Positions 7,798 through 17,359 of a stretch of DNA of 64,000 nt are shown here, in pieces. Below the pieces are notes generated by a model. That model was given only the letters and a program-made list of their open reading frames with translations, did no database searches and was not told the DNA's origin. The position numbers were made by a program, and so were the translations under genes. The stretch's first letter is position 1, and the number at the start of each line of letters is the position of its first letter. The stretch is from the NCBI RefSeq assembly GCF_007988885.1, contig NZ_BJUZ01000004.1, forward strand, positions 1 through 64,000, in the 5' to 3' direction. The stretch comes from Gluconobacter wancherniae NBRC 103581 (lineage in GTDB: Bacteria > Pseudomonadota > Alphaproteobacteria > Acetobacterales > Acetobacteraceae).

Positions 7798-10700
7798 TTA
7801 AAGAGAAACGTTCACGCCAAACTGGAAGGAACGCAGGATAACCCCCTTCTGAGACCATGACGAATTATACAAATACCCACCGTAAGTCGCATAATCCAAA
7901 GGAGCACGGAAACCGAGTAGGTTGTAAACGTTCGCATAAACAGACCAACGTTTATTCATCTGATAATTAACAGTCATATCAACATCCCAGAAGCCCTTAA
8001 CTCGGCATTGTGTAGGATAATTAGGTCCATTCGCTTGGTTCATGCCTAAAGAATAGGCACAGCTATGACTATACAGTCCATTGCTACCTGCTGATGCAAT
8101 ACCACTATCGTCTGCGACTGTCTTATAACCGCTTGTATAGTAAACAGTGGGGGTGACTGCTAAACCCTTATACGAAAAAGTGTTGGCCCAGTTCGCTCTC
8201 CAACGAGGCGTGCCAGAGGAAGAAACACTCTGATATGGACCAAGCGTTCCAGCATAGCGATACGTGGTACCGTCAGGATTAACCTGATTAAAGCGCCTAA
8301 CAAACGTTGCCTGCCCCTTACTATACCACATAATATTGTGCAGGAAGCCAGGAAGACGTGCATGCGCATCAATAGACATATCAAAGCCATCAGTCATCAT
8401 ACTTTTGGCATTAATATATTCGCCCTCAACATAACCGGGCGCGGCTAATGCATTCGGATAGTTAGGATCTTTTGGACCTGGAACAACCGTAATTCCAGAA
8501 GGCTCTCCAGAGTTCGATCCACCATTTTCAATCCAAGAATTGAAATACTGATTTGGATTAAGAATTCCGGTCGTAATATAATGATCTTTTTTAATATAAT
8601 AATACTCAAAAGATAGTGTCATCCAATTCGTCGGCTTAATGACAGGTCCGACAGTATAGCTCGTAGATATTTCGGGGCGAAGGTGTGGATTTCCTACACT
8701 CATTAGCCCAAGCTCATTACCTGATTGAACATAAGCACTATTCCCATGCGACGCCATCCATGCTTGCACAGCAGGGTTGGCGGTGTCGTAGGTCACCGGG
8801 GTAAAGCCTTCTGTCTGACCAGACGTTTCTGCAAAGCTAGGTACACGGAAACCACGGTTAAACGTACCGCGTAAAGTGAACTGCTTGACTGGTTTGAACT
8901 GGAAGCCAACTTTTGGAGAAAAATGACTAAAACCTTCTGAATAGTGATCGTAACGACCTGACGTATCAACAACGAACTGTTTTAGAATAGGCAAATTTGC
9001 TTCGTAAAAACCAGATTCAACCCAACGATGACCGATCTGCGAGACCGGATTGTAACTTGCCCACTGATTCGCGTAGTTGCTTGTATCAATTGGATTGGCG
9101 TTCGGGTCGTTCACTGATTCATAACGCCAGTTTGCCCCAATCGCGAGCTTAGCCATACCACCCGGAAGCTTGAAAAGCCCCTTGCTAAGGCCAACTTGCC
9201 CCGAATATTCCTGTGAGCGGGCATTAATAGTGTTCGCAGGCAAAACATAATTCATTTCAGAGCGCGAATTTTTCGAAGGATCAACAAAATTATAAGACCC
9301 ATCCGCAATCGCGGCTGTCAAATGACTGATATATGGCTGCCCTGTTTGCACCTGATTAAGGAGCGTATTCATACCGACGAAGTCAGCATTATAATTCCAG
9401 TCGGAACCCCAATTCGAATTGGACCAACCAGTATAACGGACAGATCCTCTGAAGTTATTAGACGTATCGGTTGTTACTGGAATTTGATTAAATAACCCTA
9501 CCACCTGAGCATCTTGATGTTGTGCAGCGTATGGATCGTTCGGGTTCAACTGTCCATTCGAAAGCTCCCACGGCAGAATGGTGGGAGAATTACCAGCCAA
9601 CTCATCCTGTGTATAAGAACCATAGGATGCTGGCGTCCCGGTCGTAATTGTACGCGCCTGAGACCAGTTAAACATCGCAATTAACTGCGACTGGTCTGTC
9701 ACATTCGCAGTCAAATGTGCTGTAGCACTAATACGGCGTAAATCTGGAGAGACTTGCTTGTAACGCATTGCGTTCTGTGAGCATGCATTAGTAAGAGAAT
9801 TAGGATAATTCGTGGAGAAACCGTAACCTGAGACGCCTGTCTGATTGCTACCGCATCCGGCAGAAGAATTTAGAAGGTTATATCCACCAACACCGCTTCC
9901 ATTAACAGCAGGACGGACGAGAGCTGTAGTCGTTGCACCAGTAAAGTTCGTATTAAACTGATTTGTTCCAGGAAGAAGAGTATTTGTGTTTCCGTTGGAA
10001 CCGCCTAATGATGTCAGGTCTCCACTATTATATGGAGATTGAAGTTGCCGATAATATAAAGAATCGTCCTGTTGGTATTCGGAATTGATGTAAAAATTGT
10101 AACCGTCATTAGCCAGATCACCATGCCCGAACGTAGCATAAAGGCGCTGATGACCTTGGTCTCCACGCTGGGTCAAACCACCCTCGGCATTCCCTTCAAA
10201 ACCCTTAATCTCGTTTCGGGTTCTGAAGTTAATCACGCCTGCAACCGCATCTGCACCGTATGTTGCAGAGCCTCCGTCTTGCAGGACATCCATACCTTCA
10301 AGGATAGACATCGGAATCCAAGTCGTATCGACAAAGTCACGTTCCCCATCGTCCGCAAGCGGATAATAAGAACCTCTCTGTCCATCAATGAGCACAAGAG
10401 TAGAGTCAGTACTTAGTCCACGCAAGGACGGAGCGGATCCGCCTGGAGCAAACCCTCCTCCAGAGGCCCACTGACTCGTTAAATTTCCTGCACCGTTTGA
10501 GGAAAGTTGTTGAACGAGATCATTTACCGTTTTGAGACCACGCTGCTGCATGTCTTTACGCGTAATATGAGTGATCTCTGACGAACTTGTCGCATTGGGG
10601 TCGCGAAACAATGTGCCCGTTACAACAACGTTTTCACTACGAGATTTGGGAGCTTCGACACTCTGCTTTAAAGTATTTCGCTTTGTAGCAGATACTACAT

Positions 10701-10863
10701 TTTTATTTTGGGTAGTTATTTTTTTGGACGTTACAACCGTCTTTTTGGGCTTAGACGTAAGCGTACCATCAGAAGATGCAGCATGCGCAATTTGTGGAAA
10801 TTGAAGCCCAGCCGCAAGCGCAGTCGCTCCCATAAGCGATGTCGTCCATCGAGCCTTTTTCAT
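7798..10863 (-). CDS. TonB-dependent outer-membrane receptor (large)
   Basis: About 1,021 residues. A Sec signal peptide (MKKARWTTSLMGATALAAGL...) is followed by a 60-residue Thr/Lys/Ser-rich linker, then the plug domain: VTGTLFRDPN, LRGLSTDSTLVLIDGQR, and DVLQDGGSATYGADAVAGVI. A long beta-barrel ends in a terminal aromatic residue region (SFQFGVNVSL). These receptors use TonB energy to import iron chelates, vitamins or oligosaccharides. The ATG at 10863 is taken as start; a GTG at 10869 has GGAG at better spacing and is possible. The gene lies between two IS5-family relics and ends in a strong hairpin. The substrate cannot be told from sequence. Confidence 0.88.
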   Translation of the reverse strand: MKKARWTTSLMGATALAAGLQFPQIAHAASSDGTLTSKPKKTVVTSKKITTQNKNVVSATKRNTLKQSVEAPKSRSENVVVTGTLFRDPNATSSSEITHITRKDMQQRGLKTVNDLVQQLSSNGAGNLTSQWASGGGFAPGGSAPSLRGLSTDSTLVLIDGQRGSYYPLADDGERDFVDTTWIPMSILEGMDVLQDGGSATYGADAVAGVINFRTRNEIKGFEGNAEGGLTQRGDQGHQRLYATFGHGDLANDGYNFYINSEYQQDDSLYYRQLQSPYNSGDLTSLGGSNGNTNTLLPGTNQFNTNFTGATTTALVRPAVNGSGVGGYNLLNSSAGCGSNQTGVSGYGFSTNYPNSLTNACSQNAMRYKQVSPDLRRISATAHLTANVTDQSQLIAMFNWSQARTITTGTPASYGSYTQDELAGNSPTILPWELSNGQLNPNDPYAAQHQDAQVVGLFNQIPVTTDTSNNFRGSVRYTGWSNSNWGSDWNYNADFVGMNTLLNQVQTGQPYISHLTAAIADGSYNFVDPSKNSRSEMNYVLPANTINARSQEYSGQVGLSKGLFKLPGGMAKLAIGANWRYESVNDPNANPIDTSNYANQWASYNPVSQIGHRWVESGFYEANLPILKQFVVDTSGRYDHYSEGFSHFSPKVGFQFKPVKQFTLRGTFNRGFRVPSFAETSGQTEGFTPVTYDTANPAVQAWMASHGNSAYVQSGNELGLMSVGNPHLRPEISTSYTVGPVIKPTNWMTLSFEYYYIKKDHYITTGILNPNQYFNSWIENGGSNSGEPSGITVVPGPKDPNYPNALAAPGYVEGEYINAKSMMTDGFDMSIDAHARLPGFLHNIMWYSKGQATFVRRFNQVNPDGTTYRYAGTLGPYQSVSSSGTPRWRANWANTFSYKGLAVTPTVYYTSGYKTVADDSGIASAGSNGLYSHSCAYSLGMNQANGPNYPTQCRVKGFWDVDMTVNYQMNKRWSVYANVYNLLGFRAPLDYATYGGYLYNSSWSQKGVILRSFQFGVNVSL

Positions 10864-10894
10864 AACCACAGGGTACTCCGTCAAAACTAGTGGT

Positions 10895-10915
10895 GCGGAT
10901 CATGCATGATTCCGC
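10895..10915. promoter_or_regulatory. Palindrome upstream of the TonB receptor
   Basis: A perfect 12-bp palindrome ATCATGCATGAT (10899-10910) is extended by GCGG on the left and CCGC on the right with one extra T. It lies about 35 bases before the receptor start codon, in the expected promoter zone on the minus strand, so it is a good operator candidate. No bound regulator can be named. Confidence 0.45.
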
Positions 10916-11109
10916 AAATTTCATATCGGAAACGTTTTGTCATATGGTAATTTTGCATAAAATTAAAAACGTTAGGGTTTAAGCTTATTTGCTTCATGTT
11001 GTTACTTTTATGCAACATAGGTCAAGCTGCAGGGTTTTGAAGAAGCTACTCATTTTGATTCCTTCCGTGTGCTTCCATTCCCTTTGCGTTGATTAGGGTA
11101 TGGATCATG

Positions 11110-11870
11110 AAGCTGTCCAGTTCCTTTGATGTTGAAGAGCAGCTTACTCGCCCGAGCTGGCTCGGTGATCAGCTTGAGGCGTTTTCTCTGACTATTGGAT
11201 TGCGTGCCTGATGCCAAAATGGTCTGGTTGTTTCGTGATCGTCTGACCCAAGCTGGTGCGATGGAAATTCTATTCAACTGCTTTGATGCTACTGTGAGGA
11301 ACGCCGGTTATCTGCGGATTTCAGGCCAGATCGTGGACGCCACGCTGACGGCGGCCCCAAAGCAGCGCAATACCAACGCAGAGAAGGCAGATCTGCGTGC
11401 AGGGCGTATCCCATAGGGCTAGTAGAGCAAACCCTCAAAGCTTTCTCATAAAGATCGCTATACGGGCTGGGCACTGAAGTTTACCAAAGCAAAGGGCAAG
11501 GTAACAGAACGATCCTTACAACGGATCTTGACATCTTGTTCTTTGGCTACAAATTGCATGTTTCCATCGAACGAAAATTTCGGCTGATTCAGAAATGGAA
11601 GACGATGAATGCCGTCGCCAGTGACTGTGCGCGATTAAGAGAGGGCTTGCTGGATACAACCAATACAGCGTCAGCGGTGTGGGCGAACACGGCCTGTCGT
11701 TCAAAAGCAAATGAAGATTTCATGGACAGCATGTCCTGGTTGATCAGAAATCACAGACTGGACTGTTCTACGCATTACCTTGGCCACAATGAGGATCTGC
11801 CTTGCCAATATCGTCTACAATGTACGCGGCTTTTTTTCCCTGAAGAGGATCAGAGCGGCCGCTTATCAAG
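11110..11870 (+). pseudogene. Degenerate IS5-family transposase
   Basis: Plus-strand pieces match an IS5-group transposase in order. The stretch CVPDAKMVWLFRDRLTQAGAME and then GYLRISGQIVDATLTAAPKQ with RNTNAEKADLRAGRIP run from 11195 to a stop at 11416. HKDRYTGWALKFTKAKGK follows, then FGYKLHVSIERKF, LREGLLDTTNTASAVWA and CRSKANEDFM around 11540-11720. A frame-shifted LATMRICLANIVYNVRGFF sits near 11785-11835. Several stops and frameshifts make it dead. It is the same family as the fragment at 7529-7745, but on the opposite strand. The start boundary is approximate. Confidence 0.88.
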
Positions 11871-11997
11871 TCAGAATATGAAATCCTCACATTGCTCAAA
11901 TCGTAGAGCGAAAGCCATCACGGCAACCGTCAAACAGTACGCCGCAAACGTAAGATCAAAAGATACGCCCATCAAACAACGGTTCTTCGATCCCCAT

Positions 11998-13323
11998 CTA
12001 GAAATCTGACACTTTTCCCCAAGATGTTCTCTTGAAGCGGGAAAGTTTATATTGTTTGATTTCCGTTATGGGTGTTCTTCCAAGTATTATGTCGGCAACA
12101 AGGTGCCCGGCGCCAGGACCGATACCAAAGCCGTGGCCAGAAAAACCTGCTGCAACAAGAAGACCCGAAATTCCGCTATTCCCGTCAATGATGGGCACAC
12201 CGTCTGGGGTACTATCAATATATCCTGCCCATTGAGCCTGAATAGCGGCATTTTTTAGTTCGGGTAGAAGCGCCTGCGCGTTTTCCAGCGTTGCTCTGAG
12301 TGTATTTTTATCAGGCCGTGGATCAAGTATCCGCGTTGTTTCCATTGGAGTAGGCTGCTCCAGACTCCATTTGCGATTTGTATCGAAGCCATAGCGCCAT
12401 GCCTGTAGGCCCCCGGGAGCGAGCTGGCGCCATCTTTTCGCAAACATCGGGAGAAACTGTACAGTACATTTGAGTATTCCGGGCGTTGGATCTACGCGCC
12501 CGTTACCAGATATTGCCAGCGTATAGCCGCCATCGCCTCGTTTGGTAACGGATGCATTTGTGGTGTGCAGGGCATCAGGCAAGCCCGTCGCGCCGGGCTT
12601 AACGGAAAGAATGGATGATCGGACCGAGGCCTGAGGAAAATTAATACCAAGCTGGTTAAGGAAAGAGCGCGCCCAAACGCCTCCAGCCATTACAACCTGA
12701 CGTGTGCGAATTGTTCCGCGTTCGGTGATGACACCGCAGACAGCTCCAGCCGAAAGTTCAACTCCACGTGCTGCGCAATTCTGTATGACGTGTCCGCCAT
12801 GTTTTAATACGCCTTTTGCAATCATGGGTGCCGCGAGTGATGGGTCTGCTATTCCGTCACTCGGGGACCATACGCCACCTAGCCATTTTTTTTGCGTGGC
12901 GTGCCCTCGTCGTGCCGCTTCAGACGGGCTCAACATTCTCGTGTCCACGCCTTCCCCGCGTGCAAAAATACCCCACCTGTCCCAGCCATCCAGTTCAGCC
13001 TGATCATTTGTGAGGTATAAGAGACCACAGCGTTTAAAACCGAGGGTCTCTCCGATGTCGGTAGTCATATCCTCCCAAAGGGAGAGGCTTCGGGTCGAAA
13101 GCGGCAATTCGCGTGCGTCGCGGTTCTGCTGTCGGCACCATCCCCAGTTTCGGCTTGATTGCTCAGCTCCGACAGAGCCTTTTTCGAGAAGAACGACCTT
13201 CATCCCCCCTCTCGCGAGCCAGTAAGCCGCGGACACTCCCACAATTCCCGCGCCCACGATAACAACATCGGCTTCTGCTGGCAGTGTTGGATCAGTCCGG
13301 ATCGTGTTCAGTGGTGCGGACAT
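11998..13323 (-). CDS. FAD-dependent amine/amino-acid oxidoreductase (DAO family)
   Basis: 441 residues. The FAD-binding motif VVIVGAGIVGVSAAYWLARG lies at about 20-39, followed by LLEKG and the SSRNWGWCRQQNRD segment typical of DadA/GlpO-like (PF01266) oxidases; AAGFSGHGFGIGPGAGHLVA near the C-terminus is the second FAD contact. These enzymes oxidise the C-N bond of D-amino acids, opines, sarcosine-like or polyamine substrates. GGAG seven bases before the ATG supports the start. It is downstream of a cupin gene on the same strand (65-bp gap) and belongs to the amine-type catabolic locus. The exact substrate is unknown. Confidence 0.82.
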   Translation of the reverse strand: MSAPLNTIRTDPTLPAEADVVIVGAGIVGVSAAYWLARGGMKVVLLEKGSVGAEQSSRNWGWCRQQNRDARELPLSTRSLSLWEDMTTDIGETLGFKRCGLLYLTNDQAELDGWDRWGIFARGEGVDTRMLSPSEAARRGHATQKKWLGGVWSPSDGIADPSLAAPMIAKGVLKHGGHVIQNCAARGVELSAGAVCGVITERGTIRTRQVVMAGGVWARSFLNQLGINFPQASVRSSILSVKPGATGLPDALHTTNASVTKRGDGGYTLAISGNGRVDPTPGILKCTVQFLPMFAKRWRQLAPGGLQAWRYGFDTNRKWSLEQPTPMETTRILDPRPDKNTLRATLENAQALLPELKNAAIQAQWAGYIDSTPDGVPIIDGNSGISGLLVAAGFSGHGFGIGPGAGHLVADIILGRTPITEIKQYKLSRFKRTSWGKVSDF

Positions 13324-13388
13324 CGTGGTCTCCGTGTGATGTGCGGAAGCGTTCAGGGTAGTTCAGGTGACTGTTTCAGTGTGCGCCA

Positions 13389-13742
13389 TCATTCCACGAA
13401 GACATAGATCTTCTTCACGGTTTCCATGGTCTCCCAAGTTCCAACAAACCCAGGTTTCATGACGAAGCTGTCTCCTGCTTTGAAAAGATACGACTTTCCA
13501 TCGTTTTCTGTGATCCCGACCAATCCTTCAAGGATATGGCAGAATTCAAATGCTTCACCCTTGATGGACTTTGTCGTACCGGGAGTGGCTTCCCAGATGC
13601 CCGTGCGCACGTTGCCATCACGAGACTTGTCCAGCGGCCATGTTTTGAAGGCGGGGGAACCGGAAACAAGCCGCTCCGGGTCAGCAACGGATTCTCGTGG
13701 TGAAAATTCAGGGCTCGATGAAATAGGAAGAAGCAGACTCAT
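13389..13742 (-). CDS. Small cupin-domain protein
   Basis: About 117 residues. The single cupin is seen as TGIWEATPGTTKS, then EAFEFCHILEGLVGITENDG, and FKAGDSFVMKPGFVGTWE. This looks like the AraC-binding/EutQ-like small cupins commonly found beside FAD amine oxidases. Such proteins often bind a metal, but here the usual HxH of motif 1 is not obvious, so a catalytic role is uncertain. The start at 13742 is preceded by GCGAGA. It probably forms a two-gene unit with the flavin oxidoreductase downstream and is divergent from a HAD hydrolase gene. Confidence 0.75.
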   Translation of the reverse strand: MSLLLPISSSPEFSPRESVADPERLVSGSPAFKTWPLDKSRDGNVRTGIWEATPGTTKSIKGEAFEFCHILEGLVGITENDGKSYLFKAGDSFVMKPGFVGTWETMETVKKIYVFVE

Positions 13743-13821
13743 GCGTGATCTCGCCAAATAGGATGTTGCACTCTTAATGTGCCGCGTTCCTTGCCGGTTC
13801 TGATCCTGATTTTTCGCCGTG

Positions 13822-13840
13822 TGCAGCACGGCGTGCTGCA
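13822..13840. promoter_or_regulatory. 19-bp perfect palindrome in the cupin/HAD divergent gap
   Basis: TGCAGCACG (13822-13830), one central G, and CGTGCTGCA (13832-13840) make a perfect dyad. It sits about 80 bases before the cupin start and 119 before the HAD start, ideal for a regulator controlling both directions. A smaller dyad TTTCAATATGAAA lies just beside it at 13847-13859. Confidence 0.55.
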
Positions 13841-13958
13841 TCATCGTTTCAATATGAAATTTCCTGCGTTGGATTGTGAAAACCTGATAACGACTGTCGA
13901 CCTGAAGGCTGCATCATGACGAATATGCCAGACAGAATGGCTGCAAAAGGAATCCTGT

Positions 13959-14624
13959 ATGACCTTCCGTCCAAAGTTCATTACCTTTGACTGCTACGGC
14001 ACACTCACTTTTTTCGACATGGCCGGAGCGGCCCGTCGCATTTACGGTGAAACTCTGAGTGAACCGGCCATGCAGCTCTTCATCCAGAATTTCGCAGCTT
14101 ATCGTTTGGATGAAGTGTTGGGGGCGTGGAAGCCTTATGCTGAGATTGTACATAATGCTTTGGAACGTACCTGCAGAAAAAATGGTGTTCCATTCCGCGT
14201 TGAAGATGCAATGCAAATTTATAATGAGGTTCCGACCTGGGGACCTCATGCGGATGTCCCTGCTGGATTAGCAAAAATCGCCCAGGAAATTCCCCTGGTG
14301 ATTCTTTCGAACGCTATGAACAGTCAGATCATGTCAAACGTCGAGAAACTTGGTGCGCCCTTTTATAAAGTCATAACGGCTGAGGAGACAGGTACTTACA
14401 AGCCGCAGATGAATGGATTTGAGTATATGTTGGATGTTCTGGGGTGTGGCCCGGAAGACATCACGCATGTCTCGTCATCGTTTCGGTATGACCTGATGAC
14501 AGCCCATGATTTGGGAATTCGCTCAAAGGTTTGGGTTAATCGTGGTCATGAACCTGCGAACCCATTTTATGAATATGAAGAGATAAAAGATATCAACGGG
14601 TTGCCTGGCGTTTTCGACCTTTGA
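13959..14624 (+). CDS. HAD-superfamily hydrolase, haloacid-dehalogenase type II
   Basis: 221 residues. HAD motif I reads FITFDCYGTLTF (Asp nucleophile near residue 9), motif II PLVILSNAMN (~110), the motif III Lys is in TGTYKPQMNGFEYML (~147), and motif IV region is HVSSSFRYDLMTAHDLGI (~170). The DxYGT form of motif I is the hallmark of type II 2-haloacid dehalogenases. In catabolic loci such proteins may act on phosphorylated or other leaving groups rather than halides. AGGA precedes the ATG. It is divergent from the cupin and convergent with the PuuB-like oxidase; a second HAD of the same type lies at 25350. Confidence 0.85.
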   Translation: MTFRPKFITFDCYGTLTFFDMAGAARRIYGETLSEPAMQLFIQNFAAYRLDEVLGAWKPYAEIVHNALERTCRKNGVPFRVEDAMQIYNEVPTWGPHADVPAGLAKIAQEIPLVILSNAMNSQIMSNVEKLGAPFYKVITAEETGTYKPQMNGFEYMLDVLGCGPEDITHVSSSFRYDLMTAHDLGIRSKVWVNRGHEPANPFYEYEEIKDINGLPGVFDL

Positions 14625-14631
14625 GAGTAGA

Positions 14632-14664
14632 AGCCCAGCAGGAGGCATAGCCTTTTGCTGGGCT
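14632..14664. terminator. Stem-loop between convergent genes
   Basis: AGCCCAGCA (14632-14640) pairs perfectly with TGCTGGGCT (14656-14664) across a 15-base loop. It fills the 51-bp gap between the HAD gene and the convergent flavin oxidase, the position of a bidirectional terminator, though no long T-run follows. Confidence 0.55.
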
Positions 14665-14675
14665 CAATTGGTGAG

Positions 14676-15950
14676 TCAAAAATATTTATCTTTGGCGCGG
14701 TAGTAAGCCCCCACGAACGGCATAAAATGGGTGGCGATCCCATAGGCCGGGATAGGCTGCCACGGGCGGTTCCAGACTGGGATTTCAACTTTTTCTCCGG
14801 CGAGTCTGCGGCCCAGAAGCTGCCCGAGGTGAACGGACATCTGAACGCCGTGCCCGCTCAGTCCCATGGCGTATGTAATGCCATTCCATTCTCCAGTATG
14901 GGGCAGGCGGTCTACGCTCATGTCCACGTTTCCGCCCCAGCAGTAATCAATTTCCGTATTTTCGAGTTCCGGGTAGATCTCTGTCAGGGCTGCATGGAGG
15001 ATTTGGCCTGAACGGATATCTGATTTTTCGCTGGATTGCGAAAAGTTGGCACGTCCACCAAAAATCAGGCGCCGATCGGCGGTAGTTCTGAAATAGTTAT
15101 GAATGTTTCGCGTGGTGACCACGTTCCGCCGACCCGGCAAAATACGCGCAAACTGTTCTTCCGGCATGGGAGCAGTAGCAACAATGAAGCTGCCAACAGG
15201 CATGATCCTGCGCCGAAACCAGCTTGGTGCTTTTCGGCTTGTTCCTGTTGCGAGCAGCACATTGCGTGTCTGAATGGCGCCAGCGGATGAGGAAACTTCA
15301 AATTTTTCGCCGATCCGGCGGATAGCTGTCATGGGGGTGTTTTCAAAGATTTTTACACCTGCTTCCATTGCTTTGATTGCAAGCGCGCTTCCGAATTTTC
15401 CGACATGCATCTGTGCGCTTTTGCGATAGAGAATGCCGCCTTCAAATGTCGTCGAGCCGCCAATTTCCCTGGCTACTGCTTCACGATCAAGAAGGTCTGT
15501 TTGTGGATCAGCATGTAGCTTTAAGGCTTCCTGATCTGCGCGAAGGCCCGTCAGGTGTTTTTGTGTCCATGCGACTTTCAGTTTTCCACAGCGGCGAAAA
15601 TCACAGGCGATATTTTCGCTTGTGACGATTTTTTCGACCGTATCGACGGCGTTATCAAAAAAGCGGTAGAGCGCAACGGCCTGTTCCAGACCATATTTCC
15701 CCACCATGGCCTGAAAATTGCCAGCGGTACCATTATTGACGTGCCCGCCGTTTCGACCGGACGCATGACAGGCAATCTGGTCTGCTTCCAGAATCACAAC
15801 CTTCTTGCCTTCCTTTGCCAGAGTGCGTGCTGCCGAAAGACCGGTGAAACCAGCACCGACGACCACGACATCGGCATATGTGGGAAACTCGGACAACGCA
15901 GTGCCTGATACGCGGGATATGCTGTCCAACCAGTAGGGAACAAGTTTCAT
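14676..15950 (-). CDS. PuuB/GamB-like FAD amine oxidase
   Basis: About 424 residues. After ~25 residues comes VVVVGAGFTGLSAARTLAKEG, then ILEADQIACHASGRNGGHVN, the motif typical of gamma-glutamylputrescine oxidase (PuuB) and relatives; LSGHGVQMSVHLGQLLGRRL is the C-terminal FAD-contact. Members oxidise a primary amine to an aldehyde with O2 or another acceptor in the cytosol. GGAG with an 8-base spacer supports the ATG at 15950. It is the third gene of a minus-strand set (aminotransferase, MFS, oxidase). No gamma-glutamylputrescine synthetase (PuuA) is seen, so the substrate may be a free or differently conjugated amine. Confidence 0.82.
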   Translation of the reverse strand: MKLVPYWLDSISRVSGTALSEFPTYADVVVVGAGFTGLSAARTLAKEGKKVVILEADQIACHASGRNGGHVNNGTAGNFQAMVGKYGLEQAVALYRFFDNAVDTVEKIVTSENIACDFRRCGKLKVAWTQKHLTGLRADQEALKLHADPQTDLLDREAVAREIGGSTTFEGGILYRKSAQMHVGKFGSALAIKAMEAGVKIFENTPMTAIRRIGEKFEVSSSAGAIQTRNVLLATGTSRKAPSWFRRRIMPVGSFIVATAPMPEEQFARILPGRRNVVTTRNIHNYFRTTADRRLIFGGRANFSQSSEKSDIRSGQILHAALTEIYPELENTEIDYCWGGNVDMSVDRLPHTGEWNGITYAMGLSGHGVQMSVHLGQLLGRRLAGEKVEIPVWNRPWQPIPAYGIATHFMPFVGAYYRAKDKYF

Positions 15951-15998
15951 GAGACGATCTCCGTCAGGATGCACAGATTGAGGGAGGCAAAGGGTCGA

Positions 15999-17327
15999 TC
16001 AAAGAACGGTGGCGCCCAAGACGGTGCCTTTTGTTTCCGGCGCCCAGATCCAGCTGATCAGCAGACCTGCGAGCATGAAGCCTGCCGCCGTGAGCATCAT
16101 TGGCTGCATCCCGAAGCGGGCATAGCCCAGTGGCAGCAGGAATGTTCCCAGCGCGGCTCCAAGCCTGCTGAAAGAACAGGCCATGCCGACGGCGCTTGCA
16201 CGAATGGATGTTGGGAATAATTCATTAGGATAGACGAACTGCAGTCCGCTTCCTGCGGCTTCCGACATTGAGTAGAGAATGAATCCGGCAAATATCATCC
16301 AGTCAGCAGGCGTGGGCGATACGCCCAGAAGCAAGAGCCCAGCCAGACTGAATGCGAAAGTGCCAATCAGGAGCAGGCGCCTGCCAATTAGATTAATCAA
16401 TCCGAGCGTTACAGGAAGAATGCCCAGGATCGTCAGGCCCGTAATGCAGAGCGATCCGAGGAGTGCGTTCTGGACATGGTATTGATGCAGGAGCTGGGCC
16501 TGAAGTGTGTGGATTGCGAAGCCCGGCGCACTTTGCAGGATCCAGAAAGCGCTGACGAACATAAGTGCCCCCCGATATGGGGAGCGTATGATCTGGAGAA
16601 GGGAGAGCTGCCCCTGAGTTTCGGCGGCAGGCAGGACATCCGTCTTGAGATGATTACGGACGACGTTGCGGGCATCGCCAATTCGTCCTTGCTGCACGAG
16701 CCAGCGAGGAGATTCAGGTAGTCCCATGCGCAAACAGAAAAGGATAAGCGAGGGAACGGCGCTGGAGATCAGCATGATCCGCCATGAAATCCCTGGAAAA
16801 AAGGAAAGGCCGTAACCCACAGCATAGCTGGCGGTATATCCGATCCACCAGGCTAGTATGAGCCCTGAAAGCACGGGGCCACGAAGTTTGCGTGGCATGA
16901 ATTCCGTGACGTAGGACGTTGCGATGGGATAATCGGCGCCTACGGCTACGCCAAGAAGGAAGCGAAGCCCGATCAGGACTATCAGGCCTGAACATATCCC
17001 TTGCAGAAGCGAGAAGACGACGAATGCTGCGATATTCAGCGTGAAAAGTGGACGTCGGCCAAGGCGATCCGAAACTGCCCCACCAAGCATTCCGCCCGCC
17101 AGAACGCCAACCAATGCTGCTGCCCCCACAAGGCCGGTCTCCCCGCCATTGAGGTGAAGCTCCCGAACGATGGAAGGGAGAGCGATGCCGATAATTCCCA
17201 AAATATAGCCATCACAGAATGGTCCCCCCGCGGAAATTAGCGCCAGTTTCGAATGAAACCCTGTGGGAGGCAGATCATCAAGTGTGGCAGCGGGAGCGGA
17301 GGAAACGTCAGGGTCATGATGGGACAA
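15999..17327 (-). CDS. MFS transporter (metabolite/sugar:H+ symporter type)
   Basis: About 442 residues, 12 predicted membrane helices. GPFCDGYILGIIGIALPSIV is the first helix and GGAVSDRLGRRPLFTLNIAA carries the DRxGRRP loop motif of MFS symporters; the central GLPESPRWLVQQGR is the PESPRWL motif of sugar-porter-like/YgcS-like proteins. It most likely imports an organic cation or acid. The TTG at 17327 is preferred over an in-frame ATG at 17351 because a perfect AGGAGG lies nine bases before the TTG and would otherwise be inside the coding sequence. It follows the aminotransferase by about 32 bp and precedes the PuuB-like oxidase, so it may carry their substrate. Confidence 0.8.
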   Translation of the reverse strand: MSHHDPDVSSAPAATLDDLPPTGFHSKLALISAGGPFCDGYILGIIGIALPSIVRELHLNGGETGLVGAAALVGVLAGGMLGGAVSDRLGRRPLFTLNIAAFVVFSLLQGICSGLIVLIGLRFLLGVAVGADYPIATSYVTEFMPRKLRGPVLSGLILAWWIGYTASYAVGYGLSFFPGISWRIMLISSAVPSLILFCLRMGLPESPRWLVQQGRIGDARNVVRNHLKTDVLPAAETQGQLSLLQIIRSPYRGALMFVSAFWILQSAPGFAIHTLQAQLLHQYHVQNALLGSLCITGLTILGILPVTLGLINLIGRRLLLIGTFAFSLAGLLLLGVSPTPADWMIFAGFILYSMSEAAGSGLQFVYPNELFPTSIRASAVGMACSFSRLGAALGTFLLPLGYARFGMQPMMLTAAGFMLAGLLISWIWAPETKGTVLGATVL

Positions 17328-17359
17328 CCTTTGTTTCCTCCTGTTAAGCATGAGCGTTT

